DNA from: Marinobacter salsuginis | Lineage (GTDB): Bacteria; Pseudomonadota; Gammaproteobacteria; Pseudomonadales; Oleiphilaceae | DNA: 64,000 bases | Assembly (NCBI RefSeq): GCF_009617755.1 | Contig: NZ_BGZH01000001.1 | Span: forward strand, 434,001 to 498,000 | Reading direction: 5' to 3' | Shown: positions 39,470-50,832 of the stretch, in pieces | Layout of the letters: each line of letters starts with the position of its first letter | Position numbering within the stretch: the stretch's first letter is position 1 | Notes under the pieces: model-generated | What the model saw: only the letters and a program-made list of their open reading frames with translations | Told to the model about the DNA's origin: nothing | Database searches by the model: none | Position numbers and translations under genes: made by a program

Positions 39470-40069
39470 GACCGGCCCGCTGTGGAACCGGAACTCCGTA
39501 TCCGGCTCTTCGACCAGCGCTTTCTCAAGCGCCAGAAATTCTGCCACCCGCGCCTCGATAGGCTCACCGGCAGCCTGCTCGGCCAAAGACAGATAATCCT
39601 GATAATGTCGGGCTTCGGATTTCAGCAGGCTGGTGTAGAAGTCCGCCAGCTTCTCATCCAGAAATGGCGCCAGGGCAGCGAAACGTTCGCAGGAGCGCGC
39701 TTCGATAATAGCGCCCACGATCAACACATCCACCAGACGTCCGGGATCTTCGGTGCGAACTGCCTGTCTCAAACCGGCAGCGTAGCGGGCCGGCGTCAGG
39801 TGACAATACTCCACGCCCCGCTTTTTCATGATCGCCAGCACCTGCTCGAAATGCCTCAGCTCCTCACGGGCCAGCCGGGACATCTTGTTCAACAGGTCGG
39901 TGTTGTCGACATAACGGTACATCAGACTCAGAGCTGTGGAGGCGGCCTTTTTCTCGCAGTGGGCGTGATCAATCAGCATCAGATCCTGATTCGCCAGGGC
40001 GTTGTCGATCCATTGTTGCGGGGTCCGGCACGGCAGGAAGTTGTGAATCTCTTGCAGGGCGTCGTTCAT
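39461..40069 (-). CDS. miaE: tRNA-(ms2io6A37) hydroxylase
   Basis: A 202-residue di-iron ferritin-like monooxygenase that hydroxylates the isopentenyl group of ms2i6A37 in tRNA. Carboxylate/histidine ligand motifs of the four-helix bundle are visible (HAHCEKKAASTAL, REELRHFEQV, IIEARSCERF, KSEARHYQDY). The start is uncertain: ATG at 40069 or 40081, neither with a clear ribosome site. It converges on and slightly overlaps the LysR gene. Confidence 0.93.
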   Translation of the reverse strand: MNDALQEIHNFLPCRTPQQWIDNALANQDLMLIDHAHCEKKAASTALSLMYRYVDNTDLLNKMSRLAREELRHFEQVLAIMKKRGVEYCHLTPARYAAGLRQAVRTEDPGRLVDVLIVGAIIEARSCERFAALAPFLDEKLADFYTSLLKSEARHYQDYLSLAEQAAGEPIEARVAEFLALEKALVEEPDTEFRFHSGPVSA

Positions 40070-40186
40070 GGCTAAGCACATTGGTTAATTGGCGGCGGGC
40101 GAGTATAGCGCACTTAACAGATTCCTCCGACCTCTGTCCAACTTAACTTTATAAGGGGTTTCCTATAGAATGCAGCGCCAGATTGA

Positions 40187-40246
40187 GGAGTCTCTGAATA
40201 AACCCTGAAACCCCATCGGTGATTTGAGGCATTATTCAGAGGCTCC
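40187..40246. mobile_element. 60-bp MITE-like element with terminal inverted repeats
   Basis: GGAGTCTCTGAATAA (40187-40201) and TTATTCAGAGGCTCC (40232-40246) are 15-bp inverted termini with one mismatch. They bound a 60-bp unit in the acnB leader. The short length and absence of coding suggest a solo terminal-repeat remnant or a tiny MITE. No clear target duplication is seen, so an RNA hairpin is the alternative. Confidence 0.5.
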
Positions 40247-40326
40247 TGCGGCCTTTCCGCCAAAAACCGCCCGCCAAGGCATGAAGCCAACGGCGCGGGA
40301 CATTCCAACTGATGAGGGTCCATATC

Positions 40327-42921
40327 GTGTTAGAAGCCTATCGTGAACACGTTGCTGAACGTGAAGCCCTGGGTATTCCTCCCAAGCCCCTGAACGCCGA
40401 GCAAACCGCTGCTCTGGTCGATCTGCTGAAAAACCCGCCGGCCGGCGAGGAAGATACCCTGGTGTATCTCCTGGAAAACCGTGTGCCGCCAGGTGTGGAT
40501 GAAGCCGCCTACGTGAAGGCCGCTTTCCTGACCGCCATTGTGAAAGGCGAAGCGTCTTCTCCGCTGCTGGACAAGCAGACAGCGGTCAAGCTGCTGGGCA
40601 TGATGCAGGGTGGCTATAACATCGCGACTCTGGTCGACCTTCTGGATGACTCCGAACTGGCCGAACTGGCCGGTGAACAGCTCAAGCGTACCCTGCTGAT
40701 GTTCGACGCCTTCAACGACGTGAAGGAAAAGATGGACGCAGGCAACCCCGTTGCCAAGGCAGTCATTGAATCCTGGGCCAACGGCGAGTGGTTCACCAAC
40801 AAGAAGAAGGTACCCGAGAGCACCAAGATGGTGGTGTTCAAGGTTACTGGCGAAACCAACACCGACGATCTGTCACCGGCTCCGGATGCCTGGTCCCGCC
40901 CGGACATCCCTCTGCACGCCCGCGCTGCCTACAAAATGGAGCGCGACGGCCTGAAGCCGGAAGAGCCCGGCGTTACCGGCCCCATGAGCCAGATCGACGA
41001 AATCAAGTCCAAGGGCCTGCCCGTTGCCTTTGTTGGTGATGTTGTCGGTACCGGTTCTTCCCGTAAGTCCGCCACCAACTCTGTTCTGTGGTTCTTCGGT
41101 GAAGACATCCCGGGCGTGCCCAACAAGCGTGCCGGTGGTGTCTGTATCGGTAACAAGGTTGCTCCGATCTTCTTCAACACCATGGAAGACGCCGGCGCCC
41201 TGGTTTTCGAGGCTCCCGTTGACAACATGAACATGGGCGACGTGATCGAGATCCGTCCGTACGAAGGCAAGATCCTGAACGAAGCCGGTGAAACCATCTC
41301 CGAGTTCAAGTTCAAGTCTGATGTGATCCTGGACGAAGTTCAGGCCGGCGGCCGTATCCCCCTGATCATTGGCCGTGGCCTGACTGCCAAGGCTCGTACA
41401 GCACTGGGCATGGGCGCGACCGACCTGTTCCGCCTGCCGAAAGATCCCGAAGCCGGCACCAAGGGCTTCACCCTGGCCCAGAAGATGGTCGGTAAGGCCT
41501 GTGGCCTGGAAGAAGGCAAAGGCGTTCGTCCGAACACCTACTGCGAGCCGCACATGACCACCGTAGGTTCCCAGGACACCACCGGCCCGATGACCCGGGA
41601 CGAGCTGAAAGATCTGGCATGTCTGGGCTTCCAGGCTGATCTGGTTATGCAGTCCTTCTGTCACACCGCTGCCTACCCGAAGCCGGTTGACGTGGAAATG
41701 CAGCACACCATGCCGGACTTCATCCGCACCCGTGGCGGTGTTTCCCTGCGCCCGGGCGACGGCATCATCCACTCCTGGCTGAACCGCATGCTGCTGCCGG
41801 ACACCGTCGGCACCGGTGGTGACTCCCACACCCGTTTCCCGATGGGCATCTCCTTCCCGGCCGGTTCCGGCCTGGTTGCGTTTGCCGCTGCCACCGGCGT
41901 AATGCCGCTGGATATGCCGGAGTCTGTTCTGGTTCGCTTCAAGGGCGAAATGCAGCCCGGCATCACCCTGCGCGACCTGGTACACGCCATTCCGCTGTAC
42001 GGCATCAAGCAGGGCATGCTGACCGTTGAGAAGAAAGGCAAGATCAACGAGTTCTCCGGTCGCATCCTGGAAATCGAAGGCCTTGAGCACCTGACCGTTG
42101 AGCAGGCGTTCGAACTGTCTGATGCCTCTGCCGAGCGCTCCGCAGCCGGTTGTACCATCAACCTGTCTGAAGACTCCGTAGCCGAGTACCTGCGCTCCAA
42201 CATCACCATGCTGCGCTGGATGATTGCCGAAGGTTACGGCGACCCGCGTACCCTGGAGCGTCGCGCCCAGCAGATGGAAGAGTGGCTGGCTGATCCGAAG
42301 CTGATGCGTGCCGACAAAGATGCCGAGTACGCCCACGTTATCGAGATCGACCTGGCTGACATCAAAGAGCCGATCGTATGCTGCCCGAACGACCCGGACG
42401 ACGCCAAGTTCCTGTCCGAAGTGGCAGGCGACAAGGTGGACGAAGTCTTCATCGGTTCCTGCATGACCAACATCGGTCACTTCCGTGCCGCTGGTAAGCT
42501 ACTTGAACAGCACAAGGGTCCGCTGAGCACCCGCCTGTGGATGTCTCCGCCGACCAAGATGGATCAGGCCCAGCTGATGGAAGAAGGCTACTTCAACACC
42601 TACGGCACTGCCGGTGTTCGCACCGAAATGCCGGGCTGCTCCCTGTGCATGGGTAACCAGGCGCGTGTAGCACCGAAGTCGACGGTTCTGTCCACGTCCA
42701 CCCGTAACTTCCCGAACCGCCTCGGTGATGGTGCCAACGTGTACCTGACCTCTGCGGAACTGGCAGCTGTGGGTGCGGTTCTGGGCAAACTCCCCTCCCC
42801 TGCGGAGTACATGGAGTACGCCAAGGACCTGAACAGCATGTCGAAAGAGATCTACAAGTATCTCAACTTCGACCAGATGGAGAACTACACCAAGAAGGCT
42901 GCCGAGGCGAACGTTGCCTAA
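40327..42921 (+). CDS. acnB: aconitate hydratase B
   Basis: An 864-residue TCA-cycle aconitase that isomerises citrate to isocitrate with a [4Fe-4S] cluster. It begins (M)LEAYREHVAEREALGIPPKPLNAEQTAALVDLL like E. coli AcnB (HEAT-like domain), followed by the swivel domain and the cluster domains. Cluster ligands Cys712 (GSCMTN), Cys771 and Cys774 (PGCSLCMGNQ) are present. The GTG at 40327 has GAGGG 8 bases upstream. Codon use is strongly biased, in line with high expression. It ends in a strong terminator. Confidence 0.98.
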   Translation: MLEAYREHVAEREALGIPPKPLNAEQTAALVDLLKNPPAGEEDTLVYLLENRVPPGVDEAAYVKAAFLTAIVKGEASSPLLDKQTAVKLLGMMQGGYNIATLVDLLDDSELAELAGEQLKRTLLMFDAFNDVKEKMDAGNPVAKAVIESWANGEWFTNKKKVPESTKMVVFKVTGETNTDDLSPAPDAWSRPDIPLHARAAYKMERDGLKPEEPGVTGPMSQIDEIKSKGLPVAFVGDVVGTGSSRKSATNSVLWFFGEDIPGVPNKRAGGVCIGNKVAPIFFNTMEDAGALVFEAPVDNMNMGDVIEIRPYEGKILNEAGETISEFKFKSDVILDEVQAGGRIPLIIGRGLTAKARTALGMGATDLFRLPKDPEAGTKGFTLAQKMVGKACGLEEGKGVRPNTYCEPHMTTVGSQDTTGPMTRDELKDLACLGFQADLVMQSFCHTAAYPKPVDVEMQHTMPDFIRTRGGVSLRPGDGIIHSWLNRMLLPDTVGTGGDSHTRFPMGISFPAGSGLVAFAAATGVMPLDMPESVLVRFKGEMQPGITLRDLVHAIPLYGIKQGMLTVEKKGKINEFSGRILEIEGLEHLTVEQAFELSDASAERSAAGCTINLSEDSVAEYLRSNITMLRWMIAEGYGDPRTLERRAQQMEEWLADPKLMRADKDAEYAHVIEIDLADIKEPIVCCPNDPDDAKFLSEVAGDKVDEVFIGSCMTNIGHFRAAGKLLEQHKGPLSTRLWMSPPTKMDQAQLMEEGYFNTYGTAGVRTEMPGCSLCMGNQARVAPKSTVLSTSTRNFPNRLGDGANVYLTSAELAAVGAVLGKLPSPAEYMEYAKDLNSMSKEIYKYLNFDQMENYTKKAAEANVA

Positions 42922-42947
42922 GCGCTGACCTTCAGGTCTAGCTCCAC

Positions 42948-42978
42948 AAAAACGCCAGCCCTCGGGCTGGCGTTTTTT
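42948..42978. terminator. bidirectional terminator between acnB and the TauE/SafE gene
   Basis: AACGCCAGCC-CT-CGGGCTGGCGTT is a GC stem flanked by A-run and T-run. Confidence 0.92.
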
Positions 42979-43011
42979 ATGCCTGCTTACATACCCGGGA
43001 CGCCCACATAC

Positions 43012-43758
43012 TCAGTCGATAATAAGCCTCACCAGAATCGCAGCCACCATAACGAGGGTAATCCCCTTGATCCAACGTGCGCCGCGTTTGCTCATATTGA
43101 CCCGGGTAGCGATAAACGCACCGGTAACGTTGCCCAGTGCCAGGGTCAGGCCCACGCCCCAGCGCACCTGATCGTTAAGGGCGAACACTACCAGTGCTGC
43201 AAAAGTAAATGGCAGCACGATCGAGACCTTGAGAACGTTCACCTGGCGCAGGTCGATCTTGAGCATGTGGTAAAGCACCACAAGGAAAAGCACTCCGACA
43301 CCAACCTGAATGAATCCGCCGTACATGCCAACCACGAACATCGCCAGGTAGACAGCCGGACCCAGGCGCTCAGGCGTCAACGGACGGGTATTGAGAACGG
43401 GCTGCGGCAACAGCATGAAGACAGAGGCGCAAATCATGGCCGCCACGAGCACCCATTCGAACACCGTATCGGAAACCCAGGTAGCGACCCAGGCACCCAC
43501 AAGAGAGCCCAGAACCGCTGGAATCGCCAGGTGCAGGCTGACAACAAGGTTGCCATGCCCCATGCGGTAGAAGCTGCCTACCGCAGTGACACTCTGCAAG
43601 GTTATCGCCACCCGGTTCGTGCCGTTGGCCACCTGGGGCGGCAAACCGAGAAACATCAACAGGGGCAGGGTCAGCATGGAACCGCCGGCTGAGAGAACAT
43701 TAATAAACCCGGCAATGCCGCCGATCGTCAGCAAAGCCCCGATTTCCAGAACAGTCAC
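43012..43758 (-). CDS. TauE/SafE-family sulfite/anion exporter-like permease
   Basis: A 248-residue polytopic inner-membrane protein with about seven helices and the paired motifs of the family (GIAGFINVLSAGGSMLTLPLLMFLGLPPQVANGTNR; VGMYGGFIQVGVGVLFLVVL). Family members move sulphite, sulphonates or other small anions. The substrate is not evident. It stands alone between acnB and putP. Confidence 0.88.
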   Translation of the reverse strand: MTVLEIGALLTIGGIAGFINVLSAGGSMLTLPLLMFLGLPPQVANGTNRVAITLQSVTAVGSFYRMGHGNLVVSLHLAIPAVLGSLVGAWVATWVSDTVFEWVLVAAMICASVFMLLPQPVLNTRPLTPERLGPAVYLAMFVVGMYGGFIQVGVGVLFLVVLYHMLKIDLRQVNVLKVSIVLPFTFAALVVFALNDQVRWGVGLTLALGNVTGAFIATRVNMSKRGARWIKGITLVMVAAILVRLIID

Positions 43759-43825
43759 TCAGCGCGCTCCATCCAAGCTTGGGGGATACGACAGTACCCC
43801 CCCTCGATCAGGAATCATTATGACT

Positions 43826-43854
43826 AAAAAAAGGACTCCCGAAGGAGCCCTTTT
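43826..43854 (-). terminator. terminator after putP
   Basis: AAAAGGACTCC/GGAGCCCTTTT stem (one mismatch) with loop CGAA and a T-run on the minus strand, 31 bases past putP. Confidence 0.8.
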
Positions 43855-43884
43855 CACTTCTGACAACGCTTTTCCCGCGTTTTT

Positions 43885-45375
43885 TTACCGTCCGATGTGC
43901 TGGTACTCACCGGCATCGGCGGTTACCGAGCTCACTACCAGGATTGCGATGAATGCCGCAATGAAGCCCGGAATAATTTCATAGACACCCGGGCCACCCA
44001 TGAACGAGCCGTTCCAGCCCAGGGAGATCCAGATAATGACCGTGGCTGCACCGACAACCATACCCGCAATCGCGCCTGCACCATTGGTGCGCGGCCACAT
44101 CAGTGACAGGATGATCAGCGGGCCAAATGCAGCACCAAAGCCTGCCCATGCGTTGGCAACCAGCGCAAGAACCTGAGAGTCCGGATTGGAGGCGATAAAG
44201 GCTGCGACCAGACCGACGAGGACAACGCACACCCTGCCAATATTCACGCATTCCTTATCAGTTGCTTCCTTACGCAGGAACAGACGATAGAAGTCTTCTG
44301 TCAGCGAGGAGGAAGACACCAGCAGCTGACTGGAAATTGTACTCATAACCGCCGCCAACAAGGCTGCATACAGGAAGCCAGTAATCAGGGGATGGAACAG
44401 CATATCGGACAGAATGATAAAGATGGTCTCAGGATCCTGGATGTCCATACCATTGCGAATGGCGTAGGCGCGACCAAAGACACCCAGTGAGATCGCACCG
44501 ATCAGGGAGATCAGCATCCAGCTCATGCCGATGTTCCGGGCAATCGGTACATCCTTCAGGGTACGGATGGCCATAAAACGCACGATGATATGGGGCTGAC
44601 CAAAGTAACCCAAACCCCAGGTAACCGCAGACAGCCAACCTATGAAGGTCAGGCCTTCCGTCCAGGACAGAAGCGTCGGATCGACTTCATTCAAAGTTTG
44701 TGACGCCTGAGCAAAACCACCGCCGCCTTCGCCAAACAGCACAACGGCCGGCATGATCACCAGCGCCAGCATCATGATGCAGCCCTGCACAAAGTCCGTC
44801 ATGCTCACGGCCAGGAAACCACCTACCACGGTATAGGCCAGAACCACGCCCAGGGTAATGACGATACCAACTGCGTAATCACTCAAGCCACCGAAGTTGA
44901 AAATCCCGGAGAACGCGCTTTCGAACAGCTTGCCACCGGCAACCAGACCTGACGCCGTGTACACTGCGAAAAAGATAACAATGACGATCGCAGATACTGT
45001 TCTGAGGGAAAGTGCCTGCGTCGGGAAGCGATTCGCCAGGAACGAGGGAATGGTAATGGCATTTCCGTAGTGAACGGTCTGCTCACGAAGCCGTGGCGCA
45101 ACCAGCGTCCAGTTAAAGAATGCCCCCACGAGCAGGCCAATACCGATCCAGGCCGATCCGAGACCGGAAGCAAACAGCGCCCCTGGCAGACCCAGAAGCA
45201 ACCAGCCACTCATATCAGAAGCGCCAGCTGAAAGCGCAGCCACCTTCGGACTGAGGGCTCGACCGCCCAACATATAGTCCTCGGATGAAGAAGTAGCTCT
45301 GCGCATGGCATAAACGCCAATGGCGATCATGAGCGCAAAGTAAGCAAATAGACTGATCCAAACACCAATAGCCAT
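43885..45375 (-). CDS. putP: sodium/proline symporter
   Basis: A 496-residue sodium:solute symporter (LeuT fold, about 13 helices) that takes up proline for nutrition or osmoprotection. The family motifs SSEDYMLGGRALSPKVAALSAGASDMSGWLLLGLPGALF, GYFGQPHIIVRFMAIR and MSTISSQLLVSSSSLTEDFY agree with PutP. putA is not next to it. An AraC-family gene lies upstream on the same strand, and the 291-bp spacer holds a promoter with an AraC-type operator. Confidence 0.95.
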   Translation of the reverse strand: MAIGVWISLFAYFALMIAIGVYAMRRATSSSEDYMLGGRALSPKVAALSAGASDMSGWLLLGLPGALFASGLGSAWIGIGLLVGAFFNWTLVAPRLREQTVHYGNAITIPSFLANRFPTQALSLRTVSAIVIVIFFAVYTASGLVAGGKLFESAFSGIFNFGGLSDYAVGIVITLGVVLAYTVVGGFLAVSMTDFVQGCIMMLALVIMPAVVLFGEGGGGFAQASQTLNEVDPTLLSWTEGLTFIGWLSAVTWGLGYFGQPHIIVRFMAIRTLKDVPIARNIGMSWMLISLIGAISLGVFGRAYAIRNGMDIQDPETIFIILSDMLFHPLITGFLYAALLAAVMSTISSQLLVSSSSLTEDFYRLFLRKEATDKECVNIGRVCVVLVGLVAAFIASNPDSQVLALVANAWAGFGAAFGPLIILSLMWPRTNGAGAIAGMVVGAATVIIWISLGWNGSFMGGPGVYEIIPGFIAAFIAILVVSSVTADAGEYQHIGR

Positions 45376-45585
45376 AAGGGCTCCTCCGGTTTAATGAGTC
45401 GGAATAGATCCGCTCGCAAAGCACATGGCTGACCTTCTGCCAACTCGCTGCACTATTCTTCTTTTGTTCCCGAATTCCATCTCAATTGAAGCAGGGATTT
45501 TTCCTTGTGGTAATTCCCTGAACCTGAGTGCGCAAAGGGCATTTGCGACTCTCACCCCGCACCGGGCTTCAGTCGCTATAAGTTA

Positions 45586-45614
45586 GTATTAGTGCGGATT
45601 TCAGGCTTACGAAA
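45586..45614 (-). promoter_or_regulatory. predicted putP promoter
   Basis: On the minus strand TTTCGT (45614-45609), 17 bases and TAATAC (45591-45586) form a promoter with a poor -35. The -35 abuts the downstream direct repeat of the AraC-type site, as in activator-dependent class II promoters. The leader to putP would be about 200 bases. Confidence 0.5.
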
Positions 45615-45642
45615 TCCTACGATTCTTTTGCACAATCCTACG
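45613..45642. promoter_or_regulatory. AraC-family operator: two AATCCTACG direct repeats 21 bp apart
   Basis: AATCCTACG occurs at 45613-45621 and 45634-45642, a 21-bp period that puts both on one face of the helix. This is the layout of AraC/XylS half-sites. The proximal repeat touches the predicted putP -35. The AraC-family gene ends 25 bp away. Confidence 0.6.
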
Positions 45643-45666
45643 GGACTAATGAACTGAGGGGCCAAA

Positions 45667-46446
45667 TCAGGCCACACGCTCGCCAACCTGTAATCGTGAC
45701 GGCGTGGTCCCCTTGTATTTCCGCAAGGCATTTGTCAGCGCGCTTTGCGACGAGAAACCGGTTCGATAACTGATTTCAGACACGGTAAGGGTCGTTGTTG
45801 CAAGAAGGTGCGCCGCCTGATCCAGGCGCGTCTGTAACAGAAACTGGTGCGGCGTTATGCCTGCCAGGTCCCTGAACACCTCATGGAACCGGCTGACACT
45901 GAGGCAAACCTCTCCAGCCATGTCTTCAACGGTGATCTTCTTATGGAGATTTCTGAGGATGAAGCGGCGGATTGCATCAGGGCTAATCGCATTCCGGTTT
46001 GACGTGAAGGACTGGCCATCCGTGATCCGGTCAGCCATGCAGTAAAGAATGCTGGAAGCCAGGTGCTGCTGGAGCGTTACATGATTGGGCGCGCGATCAA
46101 ACTCGCCGGCGGCGAACTGGACAAGACCGTGCAGGCGACTATCCATTTGCAAGGTTCGCGGCTTTTCAAAGACCCGCATCATGCGCTCATAGTCGGCGTG
46201 AGCCGGAGAATTAACGGCGGGTGCAAGCGGATCCAGATTGATGACCAGAACATGGTTCTTGTCATTACCACGATAATCGTGTCGGGCCTCCGTAGGCACC
46301 AGATAAGCCCGCCAGGTGTCCAGGTAGGCCCCTGCTCCATCAACGCTCAACTCGGCTTCTCCACGCACCCCGATGACAATCTGGTGGTGCTCATGCCAGT
46401 GCTGATGCGCGGCCGTGGGAAGCTTCAGAAGTTTCGCGTTAACCAT
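45667..46446 (-). CDS. AraC-family transcriptional regulator, likely controls putP
   Basis: A 259-residue regulator with an N-terminal cupin (about 10-100; HQHWHEHHQIVIGVRGEAELSVDG) and a C-terminal pair of HTHs (KITVEDMAGEVCLSVSRFHEVFRDLAGITPHQFLLQTRLDQAAHLLATTTLTVSEISYRTGFSSQSALTNALRKYKGTTPS). In Pseudomonas the AraC-type PruR activates putAP. Position next to putP and the 21-bp direct repeats make an equivalent role likely. No ribosome site decides the start. Confidence 0.88.
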   Translation of the reverse strand: MVNAKLLKLPTAAHQHWHEHHQIVIGVRGEAELSVDGAGAYLDTWRAYLVPTEARHDYRGNDKNHVLVINLDPLAPAVNSPAHADYERMMRVFEKPRTLQMDSRLHGLVQFAAGEFDRAPNHVTLQQHLASSILYCMADRITDGQSFTSNRNAISPDAIRRFILRNLHKKITVEDMAGEVCLSVSRFHEVFRDLAGITPHQFLLQTRLDQAAHLLATTTLTVSEISYRTGFSSQSALTNALRKYKGTTPSRLQVGERVA

Positions 46447-46559
46447 TAAAACTGCCAGCGTTTAACTGAGAATGTTCCTCAATTAAAGCAGAACATTACA
46501 GAAAGTGCACGAATGGAACAAAAACGGCGGCAAAACCAGAGCATTTGTCGGACTTGAAA

Positions 46560-48253
<1,694 letters not shown>

Positions 48254-48258
48254 ACGAT

Positions 48259-49077
48259 TTATTCCAGTTTTTCGAGAGGATTGAAGATTGTCGCAAGTCC
48301 GCCATCGACAGGCAAATCATGACCGGCGATAGTGCGAACCGGAACAATACCCAGCACGCTGTTGAGCAGAAACAGTCCCTGGCAATCTGGACCAAGCACA
48401 TCGTTTACCGTGACTGGACGCTCTGTCACCGTATCCCCTCTTTGCCTGAGTCGCTCCAGAAGCCACTGTCTGAGCACACCGGCAACCGCCAGGCTTGATG
48501 CCGGCGGTGTCAGCCAGCAATCGCCCCGGCGAAGCAGAAGATTGGTGCGGGTGCCTTCGACCAGATTGCCGTCGCGGTCCGCCATCATCACCTCGAATAG
48601 AGAAGGCCCGAGATCAGAGGCCGCCAGGACCTGTTCTATCCGGTTCAGAGACTTGATCCCCGCCAGCAATGGATTAACGGTCAGCGGCACTTTGGAGACA
48701 TCAACCGCAACACCGGCTGGATCAGGCACAGGTGGCAAAGGTGAGGCAGAAACCATCAGGTTAGGCTCCATGCCAGGGTCCGGGCGATACCCTCGCCCGC
48801 CACTGCCGCGGGTCAGCGTCAGTTTCAGAACCCAGTCCTCCGAATTGAAACGATCAGCGAAACGTTGCGCCGCCTCGACGCAAACGTTGGCGAGTTCCTT
48901 CCGGGAAACCTCGATTCCAAGGCGCGCGGCGTCACGAACCATTCGCTCCAGGTGGCGGGATAAAAGTACACCCCTGTGCCCGGACATCCGGATGGTTTCG
49001 AACAGCCCGTCACCATAGGCCAGACCACGATCACCGGCAGGCAGGCCGCCCTCATCTGCCCAGTAAAGACGAAACAC
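48259..49077 (-). CDS. pabC: aminodeoxychorismate lyase
   Basis: A 272-residue PLP enzyme (fold type IV) that makes p-aminobenzoate from 4-amino-4-deoxychorismate for folate. The family motifs DRGLAYGDGLFETIRM, LTRGSGGRGYRPD, the PLP-lysine region NPLLAGIKSLNRIEQVLA and EGTRTNLLL are seen. I take the GTG 8 bases after the fabF stop; the open frame continues upstream into fabF without homology. It is cotranscribed with fabF. Confidence 0.93.
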   Translation of the reverse strand: MFRLYWADEGGLPAGDRGLAYGDGLFETIRMSGHRGVLLSRHLERMVRDAARLGIEVSRKELANVCVEAAQRFADRFNSEDWVLKLTLTRGSGGRGYRPDPGMEPNLMVSASPLPPVPDPAGVAVDVSKVPLTVNPLLAGIKSLNRIEQVLAASDLGPSLFEVMMADRDGNLVEGTRTNLLLRRGDCWLTPPASSLAVAGVLRQWLLERLRQRGDTVTERPVTVNDVLGPDCQGLFLLNSVLGIVPVRTIAGHDLPVDGGLATIFNPLEKLE

Positions 49078-49085
49078 GACGAGTG

Positions 49086-50333
49086 TCAGCCTTCGTAGCG
49101 GCGGAAAATCAGGGTTCCGTTGGTACCACCGAATCCGAACGAGTTGGATAGCGCCACTCGAACATCGGCCTGACGACTCTTGTGGGCCACAAGATCCAGA
49201 TCGCATCCTTCATCAGGATTATCCAGATTGATGGTGGGCGGCAGCACGCCATCGCGTATGGCCAGTACCGAGAAGATCGCCTCAACAGCACCGGCTGCGC
49301 CAAGAAGGTGCCCGGTCATTGATTTGGTACTGCTCATGGCCAGCTTTTCAGCATGTGCGCCGAATACTCTCCGAACAGCTGCCACTTCGGCGACGTCTCC
49401 GACCTGGGTGGAGGTGCCGTGGGCGTTGATATAGTCAATCTCGTCGGCGTCGAGGCCAGCGTCACGCACAGCATTGGCCATGGAACGGGCCGCGCCCTCG
49501 CCATCCTCCGGCGGCGCGGTGATGTGGTGGGCATCATCGCTCATGCCAAAGCCGACCACCTCGCCGTAGATCGTGGCGCTCCGCTGTTTCGCGTGCTCAA
49601 GTTCCTCAAGAACCACCACGCCGGCACCGTCACTGAGTACGAAGCCGTCCCGATCTTTATCCCACGGTCGACTGGCCTTTTCCGGTTCATCGTTTCGCGT
49701 GGACAGGGCCCGCGCTGCGGAGAAGGCAGCCATGCCGGTTCGCGTGGTCGCCATTTCAGACCCACCAGCCAGCATGACTTCGGCGTCACCGTAAGCAATC
49801 GTACGGGCAGCGTAGCCAATGTTGTGGGTGCCGGTGGTGCAGGCGGTGACAATCGCAATGTTCGGACCGCGATAGCCAAAGCGGATGGCAGCATTACCGG
49901 AGATCATGTTGATAACAGAGGCCGGCACGAAAAACGGGGAAACCTTTCGAGGACCGGACTTGTCCATGGTAAGAACGCTTTTCTCGATGTACTCGAGGCC
50001 ACCGATGCCAGAGCCAATGGCAATACCGACGCGCTCGCGGTCAAGCCTGTCAAAGGATTCGAGGCCACTGTCGTCCACCGCTTGCTGGGCGGCAATCAGG
50101 CCGTAATGGATAAAGGCGTCGAGTTTCCGTGCATCCTTGGGGGACAGGTAGGGCTCCATATCCAGATCCCGGATGGCCCCTCCAATCCGTGTGTTGTACG
50201 CCGATGCGTCGAAGCGGTCGATCATTCCAATCCCGCTACGTCCGGCCTGGATGGCTTGCCAGGACGACTCCACGCTATTGCCGACCGGAGACAGCATGCC
50301 CATGCCTGTGATGACAACTCGCCGTTTAGTCAT
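49086..50333 (-). CDS. fabF: 3-oxoacyl-ACP synthase II
   Basis: A 415-residue condensing enzyme that elongates acyl-ACP with malonyl-ACP. The Cys-His-His triad is visible: Cys165 ([10 protein letters not shown]), His305 (NAHGTST) and His342 ([11 protein letters not shown]). It ends [20 protein letters not shown]. It lies after acpP, with a terminator-like hairpin in the 130-bp gap. Confidence 0.97.
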   Translation of the reverse strand: MTKRRVVITGMGMLSPVGNSVESSWQAIQAGRSGIGMIDRFDASAYNTRIGGAIRDLDMEPYLSPKDARKLDAFIHYGLIAAQQAVDDSGLESFDRLDRERVGIAIGSGIGGLEYIEKSVLTMDKSGPRKVSPFFVPASVINMISGNAAIRFGYRGPNIAIVTACTTGTHNIGYAARTIAYGDAEVMLAGGSEMATTRTGMAAFSAARALSTRNDEPEKASRPWDKDRDGFVLSDGAGVVVLEELEHAKQRSATIYGEVVGFGMSDDAHHITAPPEDGEGAARSMANAVRDAGLDADEIDYINAHGTSTQVGDVAEVAAVRRVFGAHAEKLAMSSTKSMTGHLLGAAGAVEAIFSVLAIRDGVLPPTINLDNPDEGCDLDLVAHKSRQADVRVALSNSFGFGGTNGTLIFRRYEG

Positions 50334-50399
50334 AACCTGTTACACCTGATCTTGTCCGAATGAATCTGAACGCAGATTGAACCTGATTTTCAGCCAATA

Positions 50400-50438
50400 A
50401 AAAAGCCGTCCCTCGCTGTTTCACAAGGACGGCTTTTT
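50400..50438 (-). terminator. terminator after acpP
   Basis: GCCGTCC/GGACGGC stem with flanking A-run and T-run and a 15-base loop. It would limit read-through from the highly expressed acpP into fabF. Confidence 0.8.
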
Positions 50439-50463
50439 GCCTGGCTTTCTTAAATGCAGAGTA

Positions 50464-50697
50464 TCAGGTGTGCGCGACGATGTAGTCGATCGCGTCCTGA
50501 ACACTTGTCAGCTTCTCGGCTTCCTCGTCAGGGATCTCGGTTTCGAATTCCTCTTCCAGTGCCATAACCAGCTCAACGGTGTCCAGTGAGTCAGCGCCAA
50601 GATCCTCTACAAAAGAAGATGAGTTCTGAACTTCGGACTCTTTAACGCCCAACTGTTCACAAACGATCTTCTTCACGCGCTCTTCAACTGTACTCAT
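50464..50697 (-). CDS. acpP: acyl carrier protein
   Basis: A 77-residue acidic carrier whose Ser37 in [18 protein letters not shown] receives phosphopantetheine. [23 protein letters not shown] is the standard start. GAGG lies 5 bases before the ATG at 50697; the longer frame is not coding. It lies between fabG and fabF. Confidence 0.99.
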   Translation of the reverse strand: MSTVEERVKKIVCEQLGVKESEVQNSSSFVEDLGADSLDTVELVMALEEEFETEIPDEEAEKLTSVQDAIDYIVAHT

Positions 50698-50832
50698 AAT
50701 GTCCTCACTTTGTGTGTCAACCAAGCAACTCAAGTGCTGCCAGTTTAGTTTAAACCCTACCTGCAAACAAGCAGGGATTCTGATAAACATGTTGTGCGAC
50801 AAGGAGTTGCGCACAGACCCCCCACAGGGGGT

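Noticed and set aside
40873..42480. 535-codon open frame antisense to acnB
   Set aside because: It mirrors a strongly codon-biased, GC-rich gene. Its translation shows no family motif and it lies wholly inside acnB.
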